A stretch of DNA of 64,000 bases from Peribacillus frigoritolerans. Its GTDB lineage: Bacteria; Bacillota; Bacilli; Bacillales; DSM-1321. The position numbers and the translations under genes are program-made. The stretch covers positions 1-64,000 of the forward strand of contig NZ_JAUUTW010000008.1 of NCBI RefSeq assembly GCF_030676415.1, given 5' to 3'. The notes under the pieces were generated by a model. That model was not told where the DNA came from. It ran no database searches and was given only the letters and a program-made list of their open reading frames with translations. This document shows, piece by piece, positions 49,584-58,594 of this stretch (position 1 is the stretch's first letter; each line of letters starts with the position of its first letter).

Positions 49584-50819
49584 CTACTTTGCTTTTTCTT
49601 CAAAAAGCGATGCAATGCCAACGATCACCTTAGTGGCCAGGATCATATTATCGACGGAAATAAATTCATATTTGCCATGAAAGTTCTCCCCGCCCGTAAA
49701 GATGTTGGGTGTTGGCAGGCCCATATACGATAATTGGGAACCGTCCGTACCACCTCGTATTGGTGAGATTTTCGGTTTTATATCGAGTCTCTCCATTGCT
49801 TCATGGGCAATATCCACGATTTCCTTCACGGGCTCTATTTTTTCTTTCATGTTGAAGTATTGGTCGTGTAATTCAAGCTGGATACGGTTTTGCCCATATT
49901 TTTCTTTTAAATCTTCGATTACTTTTGTGATATATTCCTTGCGGTCATTAAATTTTTGGCGGTCGAAATCCCTGATGATGTAAGAAAGCTTGGTCTCTTC
50001 CACATCACCGTGAAATGAAAGCAGATGATAAAATCCTTCATAACCCTCCGTATATTCCGGTGCTTCTGCCACTGGGAGCTTATTATGGAATTCCATGGCG
50101 ATTTTTGTCGAGTTCACCATTTTCCCTTTAGCTGTACCAGGGTGAATATTCGTCCCTTTGATCAGGATTTTGGCCGATGCTGCATTGAAGCTCTCATATT
50201 CAAGTTCTCCAAGTGGGCCACCGTCCACGGTGTAAGCAAATTGGGCATCAAAAGCATCTACATCAAACTTATGGGGTCCCCTGCCGATTTCCTCATCGGG
50301 AGTAAAAGCAACACGGATTTTTCCATGTTTGATTTCCGGATGCTGGATCAAATAATCCATGGCAGTCATGATTTCGGCAATTCCAGCCTTATTATCTGCT
50401 CCCAACAGGGTTGTCCCATCCGTTGTAATCAAGGTATGCCCTATATAGTTCTTAAGCGAAGGAAAATCATCAGGTGAAAGAATGACATCCAATTTTTCAT
50501 GTAAAGTAAGATCTTTGCCATCATAGTTGTCAACGATTTGCGGTTTTACTTCTTTTCCTGTGAAATCCGTTGCTGTATCGACATGCGCCAAGAAACCGAT
50601 TGTCGGGACATCCTTATTTGAATTGGCTGGCAAGGTTGCCATGACATATCCGTTCTGATCAATTGTCACTTCCTTCATCCCAATGGATTGAAGTTCCTTG
50701 ACCAATGCATTTGCCAAGGTCAACTGTCCGGGTGTAGAGGGGCATGAGGGATTTTCCTCATTCGATTGGGTATCCACTTTCACATAAGAAGTGAATCTTT
50801 CAATGATTTCATTTTTCAT
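49584..50819 (-). CDS. pepT: Peptidase T (tripeptide aminopeptidase)
   Basis: A cytoplasmic zinc M20 peptidase of 411 residues that removes the N-terminal residue of tripeptides. Metal and catalytic motifs are intact: [43 protein letters not shown] and [35 protein letters not shown] precedes the ATG. It stands alone on the minus strand. Confidence 0.95.
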   Translation of the reverse strand: MKNEIIERFTSYVKVDTQSNEENPSCPSTPGQLTLANALVKELQSIGMKEVTIDQNGYVMATLPANSNKDVPTIGFLAHVDTATDFTGKEVKPQIVDNYDGKDLTLHEKLDVILSPDDFPSLKNYIGHTLITTDGTTLLGADNKAGIAEIMTAMDYLIQHPEIKHGKIRVAFTPDEEIGRGPHKFDVDAFDAQFAYTVDGGPLGELEYESFNAASAKILIKGTNIHPGTAKGKMVNSTKIAMEFHNKLPVAEAPEYTEGYEGFYHLLSFHGDVEETKLSYIIRDFDRQKFNDRKEYITKVIEDLKEKYGQNRIQLELHDQYFNMKEKIEPVKEIVDIAHEAMERLDIKPKISPIRGGTDGSQLSYMGLPTPNIFTGGENFHGKYEFISVDNMILATKVIVGIASLFEEKAK

Positions 50820-50937
50820 TTTTCCTTCAACTCCTTTTTCCCTTATCTTACCATGATTGATTGGAATGGAAAAATTATCTTTCTCTATGAGACATAAAGA
50901 CTTATTTCCAATTCTTCATAGGTGTGTCATCAGCAAA

Positions 50938-50968
50938 GAACAGCATATCTGCAAACGACATGCCGTTC
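50938..50968 (-). terminator. Possible amylase gene terminator
   Basis: On the minus strand GAACGGCAT and ATGCTGTTC pair with wobble and are followed by TTTGC, a weak T-run, shortly after the stop. Confidence 0.45.
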
Positions 50969-50982
50969 TTTGCCATCTCTCT

Positions 50983-52446
50983 TTAGAGTGGATTATTCAA
51001 GGCCCATACGGATACGCTTTTCCCATGAACGGGGAATGTCGCGAAACCATCTTCTTCAATGGTAATGTGGTCATCTCTATGACAAGTTAAATCACTCCAG
51101 ATTTCGCCAGCACGATGTTCACCGACGAACATCCTTTTTTCACTGTTGTGATCTCCATTCGAGATAATGACGGCACACCCCGAGCCTTCTAGCTCTTCAA
51201 CTCCGTGCCGGACCCAGCCTATCGTATTTGGATCATCGAAGTAGTCCGTCTGTTCTCCGTAAGCTTTTTCATACCTAGCATATAATAGGCGATCTAGAAT
51301 ATCCTTTTTCCCAGGCACTGGAGAAGGTCCGCCGATTCCATAATAATCCCCGTAAAAGACACACGGATAACCGCAAAGTCTAAGTAAAGTAAGTGCATAT
51401 GCCGATGGTTTGAACCAGTCCTTTACCCAAGATTCCAATGATTCATGAGGCTGGGAGTCATGGTTGTCGACAAAAGTGACGGCCTGTGCCGGATTGGTTT
51501 GGACGAGGGTATCATCAAAGATGGTTGAGAGGTCGAAGTCTGTTCCTGCTTTTGAGGCCTCATGAAATTTATAATGCAGGGAAACATCGAACAAGTTGAG
51601 GTCATGATTGGTTTGCTCTAAGTATGTTTGACAAGCTTTAACATCCGCCTTCCAAAATTCGCCGACCATGAAGAAATGTTCCTTTGTATAGGGAATGAGT
51701 TCTTGGAGAAATTCATTGATGAATTCATAATCGATATGTTTAACGGCGTCCAAACGAAAACCATCACACTTTAACGTATCAACCATCCATTTTCCCCAAC
51801 TAATCATTTCCTGACGAACCTCCGGCAGGCTGTAATCGATATTGGCAAACATTAAATAATCATAGTTTCCGAATTCATCGATGACATGCTTATTCCAGTG
51901 CTTATTTTCGCCTGTGATTCGATAGACACCCATTTTGTCGTTTTCGGCATCATAGTCTGTACCATTAAAATGAGTATGGTTCCACTTAAAATCAGAGTAT
52001 TTATTTTTACGGCCTGGAAAATCGAATTTAGTCCAGCCTTCCATTTCAAATGGTTCTGAGATATCTTCCATACGATTTTCTGGATTGACTTCAATGACTT
52101 CAAATTTTTCGGTTCCATCAGCTCCTGCTTTATGGTTCATGACTAAATCGATATAAACGCAAAGTCCGTAGTTATGACAGGTGGCTATTGCTTGCAGCAA
52201 TTCATCTTTGGTCCCGTACTTGGTGCGAACTGTTCCTTTTTGGTCAAATTCCCCCAAATCGTATCCGTCATATATTCCATATCCATTATCCCCAACGGAT
52301 TGCCCTTTGGTAACTGGCGGAAGCCAAACGCAGTCAATTCCTATATCCTTCAACTTGGAGGCTGCATATTTCAATCTGTCCCAATGAGAACCATCTGCCT
52401 CAAGATGCCACTCAAAAAATTGCATCATCGTATGATTTCTTTTCAT
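50983..52446 (-). CDS. Cytoplasmic alpha-amylase (GH13)
   Basis: A glycoside hydrolase 13 enzyme of 487 residues with no signal peptide, like E. coli AmyA, so it probably acts on internal maltodextrins. The catalytic triad is Asp233 (GFRLDAVKH), Glu263 (VGEFWKAD) and Asp330 (FVDNHDSQ); the first conserved region is DLVMNHKAGADG. I choose the ATG at 52446 (MKRNHTMMQFFEWH), because a G-rich ribosome site AGGGGGGG lies 5 bases before it. A longer in-frame extension to 52578 has no ribosome site and would add an unrelated stretch. No maltose transport genes are nearby. Confidence 0.9.
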   Translation of the reverse strand: MKRNHTMMQFFEWHLEADGSHWDRLKYAASKLKDIGIDCVWLPPVTKGQSVGDNGYGIYDGYDLGEFDQKGTVRTKYGTKDELLQAIATCHNYGLCVYIDLVMNHKAGADGTEKFEVIEVNPENRMEDISEPFEMEGWTKFDFPGRKNKYSDFKWNHTHFNGTDYDAENDKMGVYRITGENKHWNKHVIDEFGNYDYLMFANIDYSLPEVRQEMISWGKWMVDTLKCDGFRLDAVKHIDYEFINEFLQELIPYTKEHFFMVGEFWKADVKACQTYLEQTNHDLNLFDVSLHYKFHEASKAGTDFDLSTIFDDTLVQTNPAQAVTFVDNHDSQPHESLESWVKDWFKPSAYALTLLRLCGYPCVFYGDYYGIGGPSPVPGKKDILDRLLYARYEKAYGEQTDYFDDPNTIGWVRHGVEELEGSGCAVIISNGDHNSEKRMFVGEHRAGEIWSDLTCHRDDHITIEEDGFATFPVHGKSVSVWALNNPL

Positions 52447-52686
52447 CCGTTCCCCCCCTGACACCGACCCGTTTTTAACAAAAGTGAAACTGTACGATCG
52501 GATAAAGTAATAATGAAAATCTTTACCCCCTAAATTCAAATGATAAACAAGTGAATAACCCTCTAGATTGAGGTTCATTTACCTCTCTATATTACTATTT
52601 TATACCAAATAAGGGTATTTTATATTGATTAGCAGCTAAAAATTATTCAAATGTTGAGGAATAACCCGGAAGGCTTAAGCTAAATC

Positions 52687-52719
52687 ATAAAAAAGGCATC
52701 CCGAATATTTTGGGATACC
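52687..52719 (-). terminator. Minus-strand hairpin terminator left of the repeat
   Basis: GGTATCCC and GGGATGCC pair (one mismatch) and, on the minus strand, are followed by six Ts. It would end any leftward transcript from the 53.0-kb remnant before the amylase gene. Confidence 0.6.
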
Positions 52720-52930
52720 TCAGACTCATAGATAACTCGAAAAATCAGTTTGCTTACAGTTTTCTTTAAAAAAGGTTCCAGGTGTTTTCAGACATTCGCT
52801 CCCTTTCCGCCGACTGTCTGCCAAGCCTTGCCGCAAGCGCCTTTGGTGTTATGGCTAGCCAGTTATTCGGCAGGAGTGTCGCAAATTTTTTCAATCCAGT
52901 GAGGGTTTCAAAAAACAGTAAAAACCATTA
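52720..52930. repeat. Degenerate Bacillus-type interspersed repeat, copy 1
   Basis: Starts CAGACT, contains CGCTCCCTTTCCGCC, CGGCAGGAGTGTCGC and CAATCCA, and ends with an AAAACAGT stretch. The same landmarks in the same order occur in the repeat at 61.77-61.97 kb, though the two have diverged. GC-richer than its surroundings and no open frame of interest. The rest of the 900-base gap (52447-53346) holds the amylase upstream region, a small remnant frame and the Fur operator. Confidence 0.6.
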
Positions 52931-52994
52931 GTATACCCTAGCCTTAATCATGTTTCGGAATGGGACCATTCCTAACCTATTGGAGGGGGATAGT

Positions 52995-53135
52995 CTATTT
53001 TCCTTTTTTACCTCTTCGTTTAAAGAAGTGGGCGAAAGCCATTGCACCCAATAATAAGATTAGGAGCACGGAAGATAGAATAATCATATCTTTGGAGGAG
53101 CTGCCGTTACCTGCCCCCTTCTCGTCGTCACCCAT
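52995..53135 (-). pseudogene. Small membrane-anchor tail, possible gene remnant
   Basis: A minus-strand frame of 46 codons from an ATG at 53135 (or 54 from a GTG at 53159). It encodes an acidic/Gly-Ser linker (MGDDEKGAGNGSSSKD), one hydrophobic helix (MIILSSVLLILLLGAMAFAH) and a basic tail (KRRGKKGK). This is the layout of the C-terminus of a surface-anchored or type I membrane protein, but there is no LPxTG-type motif and no ribosome site. It may be the end of a deleted gene or a very small membrane protein. Confidence 0.35.
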
Positions 53136-53261
53136 AACGCTTTCTGTCTCGGCTTCCACAAACTTTTTTATATTTAATAGATAAATAGAGAATAGGCCCC
53201 AGTTTTAACCTTTTCTTAATTTTATTGGAATTTACTAGAAGAAAAATGAGTGGATTTACTC

Positions 53262-53322
53262 ATTGAGAATAATTATCATTATCAGTAAAATAAGATTCAT
53301 GATAATGATAATTATTCTCAAT
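53262..53322 (+). promoter_or_regulatory. Double Fur operator (23-bp perfect inverted arms) around the siderophore promoter
   Basis: Arm 1 is 53262-53284 and arm 2 is 53300-53322; they are exact reverse complements over 23 bases, each containing TGATAATGATAATTATTCTC-type overlapping Fur heptamers. A promoter TTGAGA (53263-53268), 17-bp spacer, TAAAAT (53286-53291) has its -35 in arm 1 and its start point near the edge of arm 2. Iron-loaded Fur on both arms would close the promoter of the operon that begins at 53347. Confidence 0.9.
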
Positions 53323-53346
53323 TAATTCAATACATGGAGGTTCACT

Positions 53347-54699
53347 ATGGTAACGAACATGCTTACAAAAAATGATCAACTACTGGAACAACAAAATACA
53401 AGGGAATCAAATGCCCGATCTTATCCTAGAAGATTACCCATGGCGATCGATCAAGCGGAGGGAATTTACCTAACAGACATGGATGGAAAACGATATATTG
53501 ATTTTCTTGCCGGGGCTGGAACATTAGCGCTCGGACACAATCATCCGGCAGTGCTTGAAGCAATGGAAAAAGTTCTTAAGGATAAACGCCCTTTACATAC
53601 ATTGGACTTTACGACGCCGATCAAAGAGCAGTTCGTTGATGAAATTTTTGAATGCCTGCCAGAGGAGTTCAGGAAAAATGCAAAAATTCAATTCTGTGGT
53701 CCTACTGGCGGAGATGCCATTGAGGCAGCTCTTAAACTGGTTAAAACAGCGACAGGCAATAGAAGCATTTTATCCTTCCAAGGAGCTTACCACGGGGCAA
53801 CGCATGCAACCATGTCAATCAGCGGCAATACAAAACCAAAGGAAAAAATACAAGGGTTAATGCCAGATGTACAATTCCTGCCGTATCCCTATCAATATCG
53901 CTGCCCCTTTGGAATAGGCGGAGAAGAAAGCCATAAAATCAGCAGCCAGTATATCGAAAATCTATTGAATGATCCCGAATCAGGATTATTGGCACCTGCA
54001 GGAATGATTTTGGAGGCAGTACAAGGCGAGGGAGGTTCCATTCCAGCTCCAATTCCATGGCTTAAGGAAATCAGAAGAATAACAAAAGAGAAGGGCATTC
54101 CGCTAATTATCGACGAAGTTCAATCAGGTATCGGCCGTACAGGGAAAATGTTTGCCTTTGAACATGCAGGAATCGTTCCGGATGTTCTTGTCCTATCTAA
54201 AGCAATAGGCGGAAGTCTTCCATTATCGGTGGTGATTTATAACAAAGAGCTGGACCTATGGTCACCGGGTGCACATATCGGTACGTTCCGCGGAAATCAA
54301 ATGGCGATGGCAGCAGGAACAGCAACTTTAAAATACATGAAAGAGACGAATCTTGTGGAGCATTCCGCTAAAATGGGAGAAATCTTAAAGGATATTCTTA
54401 AAGATTTGCAAAAAGATATTAAGCAGATCGGTGATGTCAGAGGCCGGGGATTGATGGTCGGTGTCGAAATGATCAATCATGAAGAACCGCAAAATGCGAA
54501 TGGAAGCCATCCTGCTGATTCGCAACTTGCCAGTGCCATTCAACAGGAGTGTTTTCAAAGAGGGTTGATACTGGAAGTTGGCGGCAGACATGGAAGTGTA
54601 GTGAGGTTCTTGCCTCCATTGATCGTAACGGAATCCCAGCTTCGCGAAGCCACTGCAATTTTTGAACAAGCTGTTCGTGCAGCTGTTGCAAGAGGGTGA
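53347..54699 (+). CDS. rhbA: L-2,4-diaminobutyrate:2-oxoglutarate aminotransferase (RhbA family)
   Basis: A class III PLP aminotransferase of 450 residues that makes L-2,4-diaminobutyrate from aspartate semialdehyde, the first step toward 1,3-diaminopropane. Recognisable segments are CGPTGGDAIEAALKL, QGAYHGATHATMS, IIDEVQSGIGRTGK, and the PLP lysine in LVLSKAIGGSLPLS. GGAGG lies 6 bases before the ATG. It is the first gene of the iron-regulated operon and is directly followed by the matching decarboxylase, which fixes the substrate as diaminobutyrate rather than ornithine or GABA. Confidence 0.92.
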   Translation: MVTNMLTKNDQLLEQQNTRESNARSYPRRLPMAIDQAEGIYLTDMDGKRYIDFLAGAGTLALGHNHPAVLEAMEKVLKDKRPLHTLDFTTPIKEQFVDEIFECLPEEFRKNAKIQFCGPTGGDAIEAALKLVKTATGNRSILSFQGAYHGATHATMSISGNTKPKEKIQGLMPDVQFLPYPYQYRCPFGIGGEESHKISSQYIENLLNDPESGLLAPAGMILEAVQGEGGSIPAPIPWLKEIRRITKEKGIPLIIDEVQSGIGRTGKMFAFEHAGIVPDVLVLSKAIGGSLPLSVVIYNKELDLWSPGAHIGTFRGNQMAMAAGTATLKYMKETNLVEHSAKMGEILKDILKDLQKDIKQIGDVRGRGLMVGVEMINHEEPQNANGSHPADSQLASAIQQECFQRGLILEVGGRHGSVVRFLPPLIVTESQLREATAIFEQAVRAAVARG

Positions 54700-54706
54700 A
54701 TGATCA

Positions 54707-56215
54707 ATGATCGAAATGATAAATAAAACTGATTTTGCTTATTCTCCATTGTTCTTGAATAACGAAGAAGGTTTCAATAACTATAGCCAGTCATTAAAAA
54801 TCATTGAAAAGAAGCTGACGGCCTTTTTAAAAGGGAACGATTCACCATACTCTGGGAAAAATCCGCATGAAATCGAAGCAAGATTAAACGAGCTGACCCT
54901 CGCTTCTTTAAAAGGGGAGGCAATGGAAGCAGTAGCGGCTGAGCTGGCGGAGTTTGTTATTAATGACAGCATCAATGTACACAGCCCTGCTTGTATCGGG
55001 CATTTGCATTGCCCTACACTAATTCCTGCCGTTGCTGCCGAAATGATTATCGGTACGTTGAATCAATCCATGGATTCATGGGACCAAAGCTCGACGGCGA
55101 CCTTCGTTGAAGAGCGTTTAATAGATTGGCTGTGCAGTCAGGTTGGATTACCGGAACAAGCGGATGGGATTTTCACAAGCGGTGGTACCCAATCTAATTA
55201 TATGGGACTTCTATTGGCGAGGGACGCTTATTGTAAGCGTTTCTGGGATGTGGACGTTCAACAGCATGGCTTGCCAGTCGAGGCGAAAAAATTGCGGATC
55301 TTATGCTCCGAGGCTGCCCACTTTACGGTTCGTAAATCAGCGGCACAGCTAGGGCTTGGTGAACAGGCGGTTATCACGATTAAAACGGATGCAAATCATC
55401 GTCTGTCCATGGATGAATTAAATCATCAGTTGCTGCTTTTGAAGGAACAGGATTTACATCCATTTGCTATCGTTGCAACTTGTGGAACGACGGATTTTGG
55501 TTCAATCGATCCATTACATGAATTGTCCGAAGCTGCAAGGAAGAATGGGATATGGCTCCATGTGGACGCTGCATATGGCGGCGCAATGATTCTAAGCAAG
55601 GATTACAAAGAGTTAATCAGCGGAATTGAACGGGCCGACTCGATTACGGTTGATTTTCACAAATTATTCTATCAACCCATCAGTTGTGGTGCTTTTCTTG
55701 TCTCTGACAGCAACTCATTTCAATATATCCAGCATCATGCCGATTACTTGAATCCACAGGAAGATGAAGCGGAGGGCATGGTTCATTTAGTCAATAAATC
55801 GGTTCAAACGACGAGAAGGTTCGACGCACTGAAACTCTGGATGTCATTGAAGGTCGTTGGACTGGATACCTTTGCTGAAATGATCGACTATACTTGTCAT
55901 CTTGCACGTGAAGTGGCTATGAAGATCGATAAAGAGGAAGGGTTCACTGTATTAAACAAAGATCCTGAATTGAATGCGGTTGTATTCCGTTATAATCCCG
56001 AGGGAGAAAGTGATCAGCTAATAAATCTATTAAATAAACAGATTCAGCAAGAATTACTCAAAAGCGGACGGGCATTTTTAGCAAAAACGCGTTTTGACGG
56101 ACAGGTGTATTTAAAAATGACACTATTGAATCCAATGACAAAGCTTGAACATATAGAGGGAATTTTAGACGAAATTCGAGTATTGGGTGAAATGTTCAAG
56201 ATGATGGAGGAATGA
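54707..56215 (+). CDS. rhbB: L-2,4-diaminobutyrate decarboxylase (RhbB family)
   Basis: A group II PLP decarboxylase of 502 residues that converts 2,4-diaminobutyrate to 1,3-diaminopropane. Motifs are FTSGGTQSNYMGLLLARD, ATCGTTDFGSIDPL, WLHVDAAYGGA and the PLP lysine in VDFHKLFYQP. AGAGGGTGA precedes the ATG, 7 bases after the rhbA stop, so the two are translated together. It overlaps the start region of the next gene. Confidence 0.92.
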   Translation: MIEMINKTDFAYSPLFLNNEEGFNNYSQSLKIIEKKLTAFLKGNDSPYSGKNPHEIEARLNELTLASLKGEAMEAVAAELAEFVINDSINVHSPACIGHLHCPTLIPAVAAEMIIGTLNQSMDSWDQSSTATFVEERLIDWLCSQVGLPEQADGIFTSGGTQSNYMGLLLARDAYCKRFWDVDVQQHGLPVEAKKLRILCSEAAHFTVRKSAAQLGLGEQAVITIKTDANHRLSMDELNHQLLLLKEQDLHPFAIVATCGTTDFGSIDPLHELSEAARKNGIWLHVDAAYGGAMILSKDYKELISGIERADSITVDFHKLFYQPISCGAFLVSDSNSFQYIQHHADYLNPQEDEAEGMVHLVNKSVQTTRRFDALKLWMSLKVVGLDTFAEMIDYTCHLAREVAMKIDKEEGFTVLNKDPELNAVVFRYNPEGESDQLINLLNKQIQQELLKSGRAFLAKTRFDGQVYLKMTLLNPMTKLEHIEGILDEIRVLGEMFKMMEE

Positions 56216-56217
56216 AG

Positions 56218-58020
56218 ATGAATGGTAAGCAGATAGCTGAAAGGGCGACGATGCAAAGCTTTCTGAATTGTTATTTCCGGGAAACCGGGAATTGCAGTTT
56301 GGAGGAAACGAAGAACTGGCCTGATTTGGAGGGTTCCATTCCGGGTTCTTTATTAGTCAGTAATCTCATATCCCAAGATATTGCATTGCTTGTTCCGCTT
56401 AAATATTGGTCGGAAACGGGGCGTCATATTTTCAACTTCCCGATTTACTATCAAACGGCATCCAAACAAGTGCATGAATTAGATTACGTGACAATGGTCT
56501 CGATTGTTTCTAAGGAATTATTGAATGAGCAGGGCCGAACGGATAGTGAAGATGAATTGATGCTGCGTGTCATCCTAAGCAGCCAAAATATTCAACGGTA
56601 TGTTGAAGCCAGGACGGAAGACATTGATGCACTTCAAAGTCCTGATTTCACCTACATCGAAGCAGAGCAGTCGCTTTTATTCGGGCACCTGTTCCATCCG
56701 ACACCGAAAAGCAAGCAAGGCATTTCAGAAAAAGATGAATGGATCTATTCACCCGAATTAAAAGGGGAGTTTCAGCTGCACTACTTCCTGGCAGAGCCTT
56801 CGATTGTCATCCAGGATTCCAGTGAAGTCCGATCGGCAAGTGAGATCATAAAACAGGAATTAGCAGGTGACTCAGAGATTTCCAGTGAATTCAGAGGAAC
56901 GTATTGCCAAAAGGAAAGCCGATATATCATCATCCCGGCACACCCGCTCCAGGCAAAAGTGCTCATCGAAAAAGAAGAGGTCAAGAGGCTAATCGAGCAA
57001 GGGACACTAGTTTATGCAGGACCGCTTGGGAAAAAATTCACGGCCACATCTTCATTTAGAACGGTATATAGTGCCACATCGAGATATATGTACAAATTTT
57101 CCGTTCCGGTTAAAATAACGAATTCCTTACGTGCAAATCTGCAAAAAGAATTAGATCGTGGTGTGGAAATTGCAAAATTAATAGATTCTAAAGTGGGCGA
57201 CGATCTAAAAGAACGGCACCCCTCCTTCCGTATCATCAAGGACCCTGCTTACCTAACGATCAAAACAACCGAGCAAGAATCGGGATTCGATGTTGATATC
57301 CGGGAAAATCCTTTTTATGAAAACGATAAACAAGCAAGCCTGATTGCCGGCTTATGTCAGGATAATGCCTATGGTGCACCATCAAGACTTGGAGCGATCA
57401 TCCGCAAATTATCAGCTGATGAAAACCGCAGTACCGAAGAAGTAAGTAAGGATTGGTTCAAAACCTATCTGTCAATGACATTGAAACCGATGCTTTGGCT
57501 ATTTGAAGAGTATGGAATTGTGTTAGAAGCCCATCAGCAAAATTCCATCATTCAACTTCAAGATGGGTATCCAGCCACTTTTTATTATCGTGATAATCAA
57601 GGGTATTACTATTGTGAATCCAAAGTGGACAGGCTGCAGAAGATCCTGCCTGAACTAAGTGAAAAAAGCTTCACGATTTGTTCTGATGAAGTCGCTGAAG
57701 AAAGACTTCAATACTACTTCTTTTTTAATCACTTATTAGGCTTAATCAATAATTTTGGGACGGAAGGATTAGTATCGGAGAAAACCCTGTTACAGCTTGT
57801 TCAGGGACAACTGGAAACAAGCAGCAGGAAAAGCGAGGATGAAGGGTTGAATCGAGTTGTTTCAAAGTTGCTTCATGCACGGGAATTATCTTGTAAGGCT
57901 AATTTACTGACACGATTTCATGATATGGATGAGCTCGTTGGTTCACTTGAGACACAATCCGTTTATACAACGATTGATAATCCGTTCGCGCAGGGGGTTA
58001 TGGCCGTCCATGAAAAATAG
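56218..58020 (+). CDS. rhbC: NIS siderophore synthetase, IucA/IucC family (RhbC-like)
   Basis: An NRPS-independent siderophore synthetase of about 600 residues that adenylates a carboxyl of citrate and joins it to an amine or hydroxylamine. The family core is visible as IIPAHPLQAKVLIEK, the ATP-binding segment FTATSSFRTVYSATSRYMYK, and the C-terminal FhuF-like domain (MLWLFEEYGIVLEAHQQNSI). I choose the ATG at 56218, 7 bases after GGAGG; the ATG at 56212 is only one base from it. The second synthetase of the operon is at 59.9 kb, as expected for two condensations on citrate. Confidence 0.9.
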   Translation: MNGKQIAERATMQSFLNCYFRETGNCSLEETKNWPDLEGSIPGSLLVSNLISQDIALLVPLKYWSETGRHIFNFPIYYQTASKQVHELDYVTMVSIVSKELLNEQGRTDSEDELMLRVILSSQNIQRYVEARTEDIDALQSPDFTYIEAEQSLLFGHLFHPTPKSKQGISEKDEWIYSPELKGEFQLHYFLAEPSIVIQDSSEVRSASEIIKQELAGDSEISSEFRGTYCQKESRYIIIPAHPLQAKVLIEKEEVKRLIEQGTLVYAGPLGKKFTATSSFRTVYSATSRYMYKFSVPVKITNSLRANLQKELDRGVEIAKLIDSKVGDDLKERHPSFRIIKDPAYLTIKTTEQESGFDVDIRENPFYENDKQASLIAGLCQDNAYGAPSRLGAIIRKLSADENRSTEEVSKDWFKTYLSMTLKPMLWLFEEYGIVLEAHQQNSIIQLQDGYPATFYYRDNQGYYYCESKVDRLQKILPELSEKSFTICSDEVAEERLQYYFFFNHLLGLINNFGTEGLVSEKTLLQLVQGQLETSSRKSEDEGLNRVVSKLLHARELSCKANLLTRFHDMDELVGSLETQSVYTTIDNPFAQGVMAVHEK

Positions 58021-58594
58021 TTATGAAGAAATGCTGAAGGACTGTAATCAACAGCTTTCATTTGTCAAAGTTGAATTTGAGAGGGATTTAGATACACTGC
58101 ATAAATGGATGCATGAAGATCATGTGATACCCTACTGGAATTTGAATTTCACAAAAGAAAAATTCGCTGTTCATTTAAAAAAGGCATTGGCTGATACACA
58201 TCAAACACTCTATTTAGGCTGCCTGGACTCAATTCCCATGAGCTATTGGGAATCGTATTGGGTAAAAGGCGATATCATCGAAGATTATTATGAATCCGAA
58301 GAGGGAGATCAAGGCATTCATTTACTCATTGGTGATCCGGATTATCTAGGAAAGGGACTGGCTTTGCCGTTTTTACGTGCAATGGTTAAATTCCAACTAC
58401 TGACTTCGACCACAAAAAAAGTGATGGCTGAACCGGATATTCGAAATGCGAAGATGATTTACTTATTTGAAAAGTGCGGGTTTACCCCAATTAAAGAAAT
58501 TGAGCTCCCTGATAAAACAGCATTGCTTATGTCTTGTACACGGGGGAATTTCGAGAGGACGTGGAAGTATGGAGAAGCAACAATCTATCTATGA
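58010..58594 (+). CDS. rhbD: Siderophore N-acetyltransferase (RhbD/IucB/AlcB family)
   Basis: A GNAT-fold acyltransferase of 194 residues. Family segments are HKWMHEDHVIPYWNLNFTKE, the YWESYWVKGD region, HLLIGDPDYLGKGLALPFL (acetyl-CoA loop) and IYLFEKCGFTPIKEIELP. It probably acetylates the N-hydroxy-1,3-diaminopropane made by RhbE. The ATG at 58010 lies inside the end of rhbC in another frame; AGGGGG is 12 bases upstream. Its tail overlaps rhbE by 26 bases, so the genes are tightly coupled. Confidence 0.88.
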   Translation: MKNSYEEMLKDCNQQLSFVKVEFERDLDTLHKWMHEDHVIPYWNLNFTKEKFAVHLKKALADTHQTLYLGCLDSIPMSYWESYWVKGDIIEDYYESEEGDQGIHLLIGDPDYLGKGLALPFLRAMVKFQLLTSTTKKVMAEPDIRNAKMIYLFEKCGFTPIKEIELPDKTALLMSCTRGNFERTWKYGEATIYL

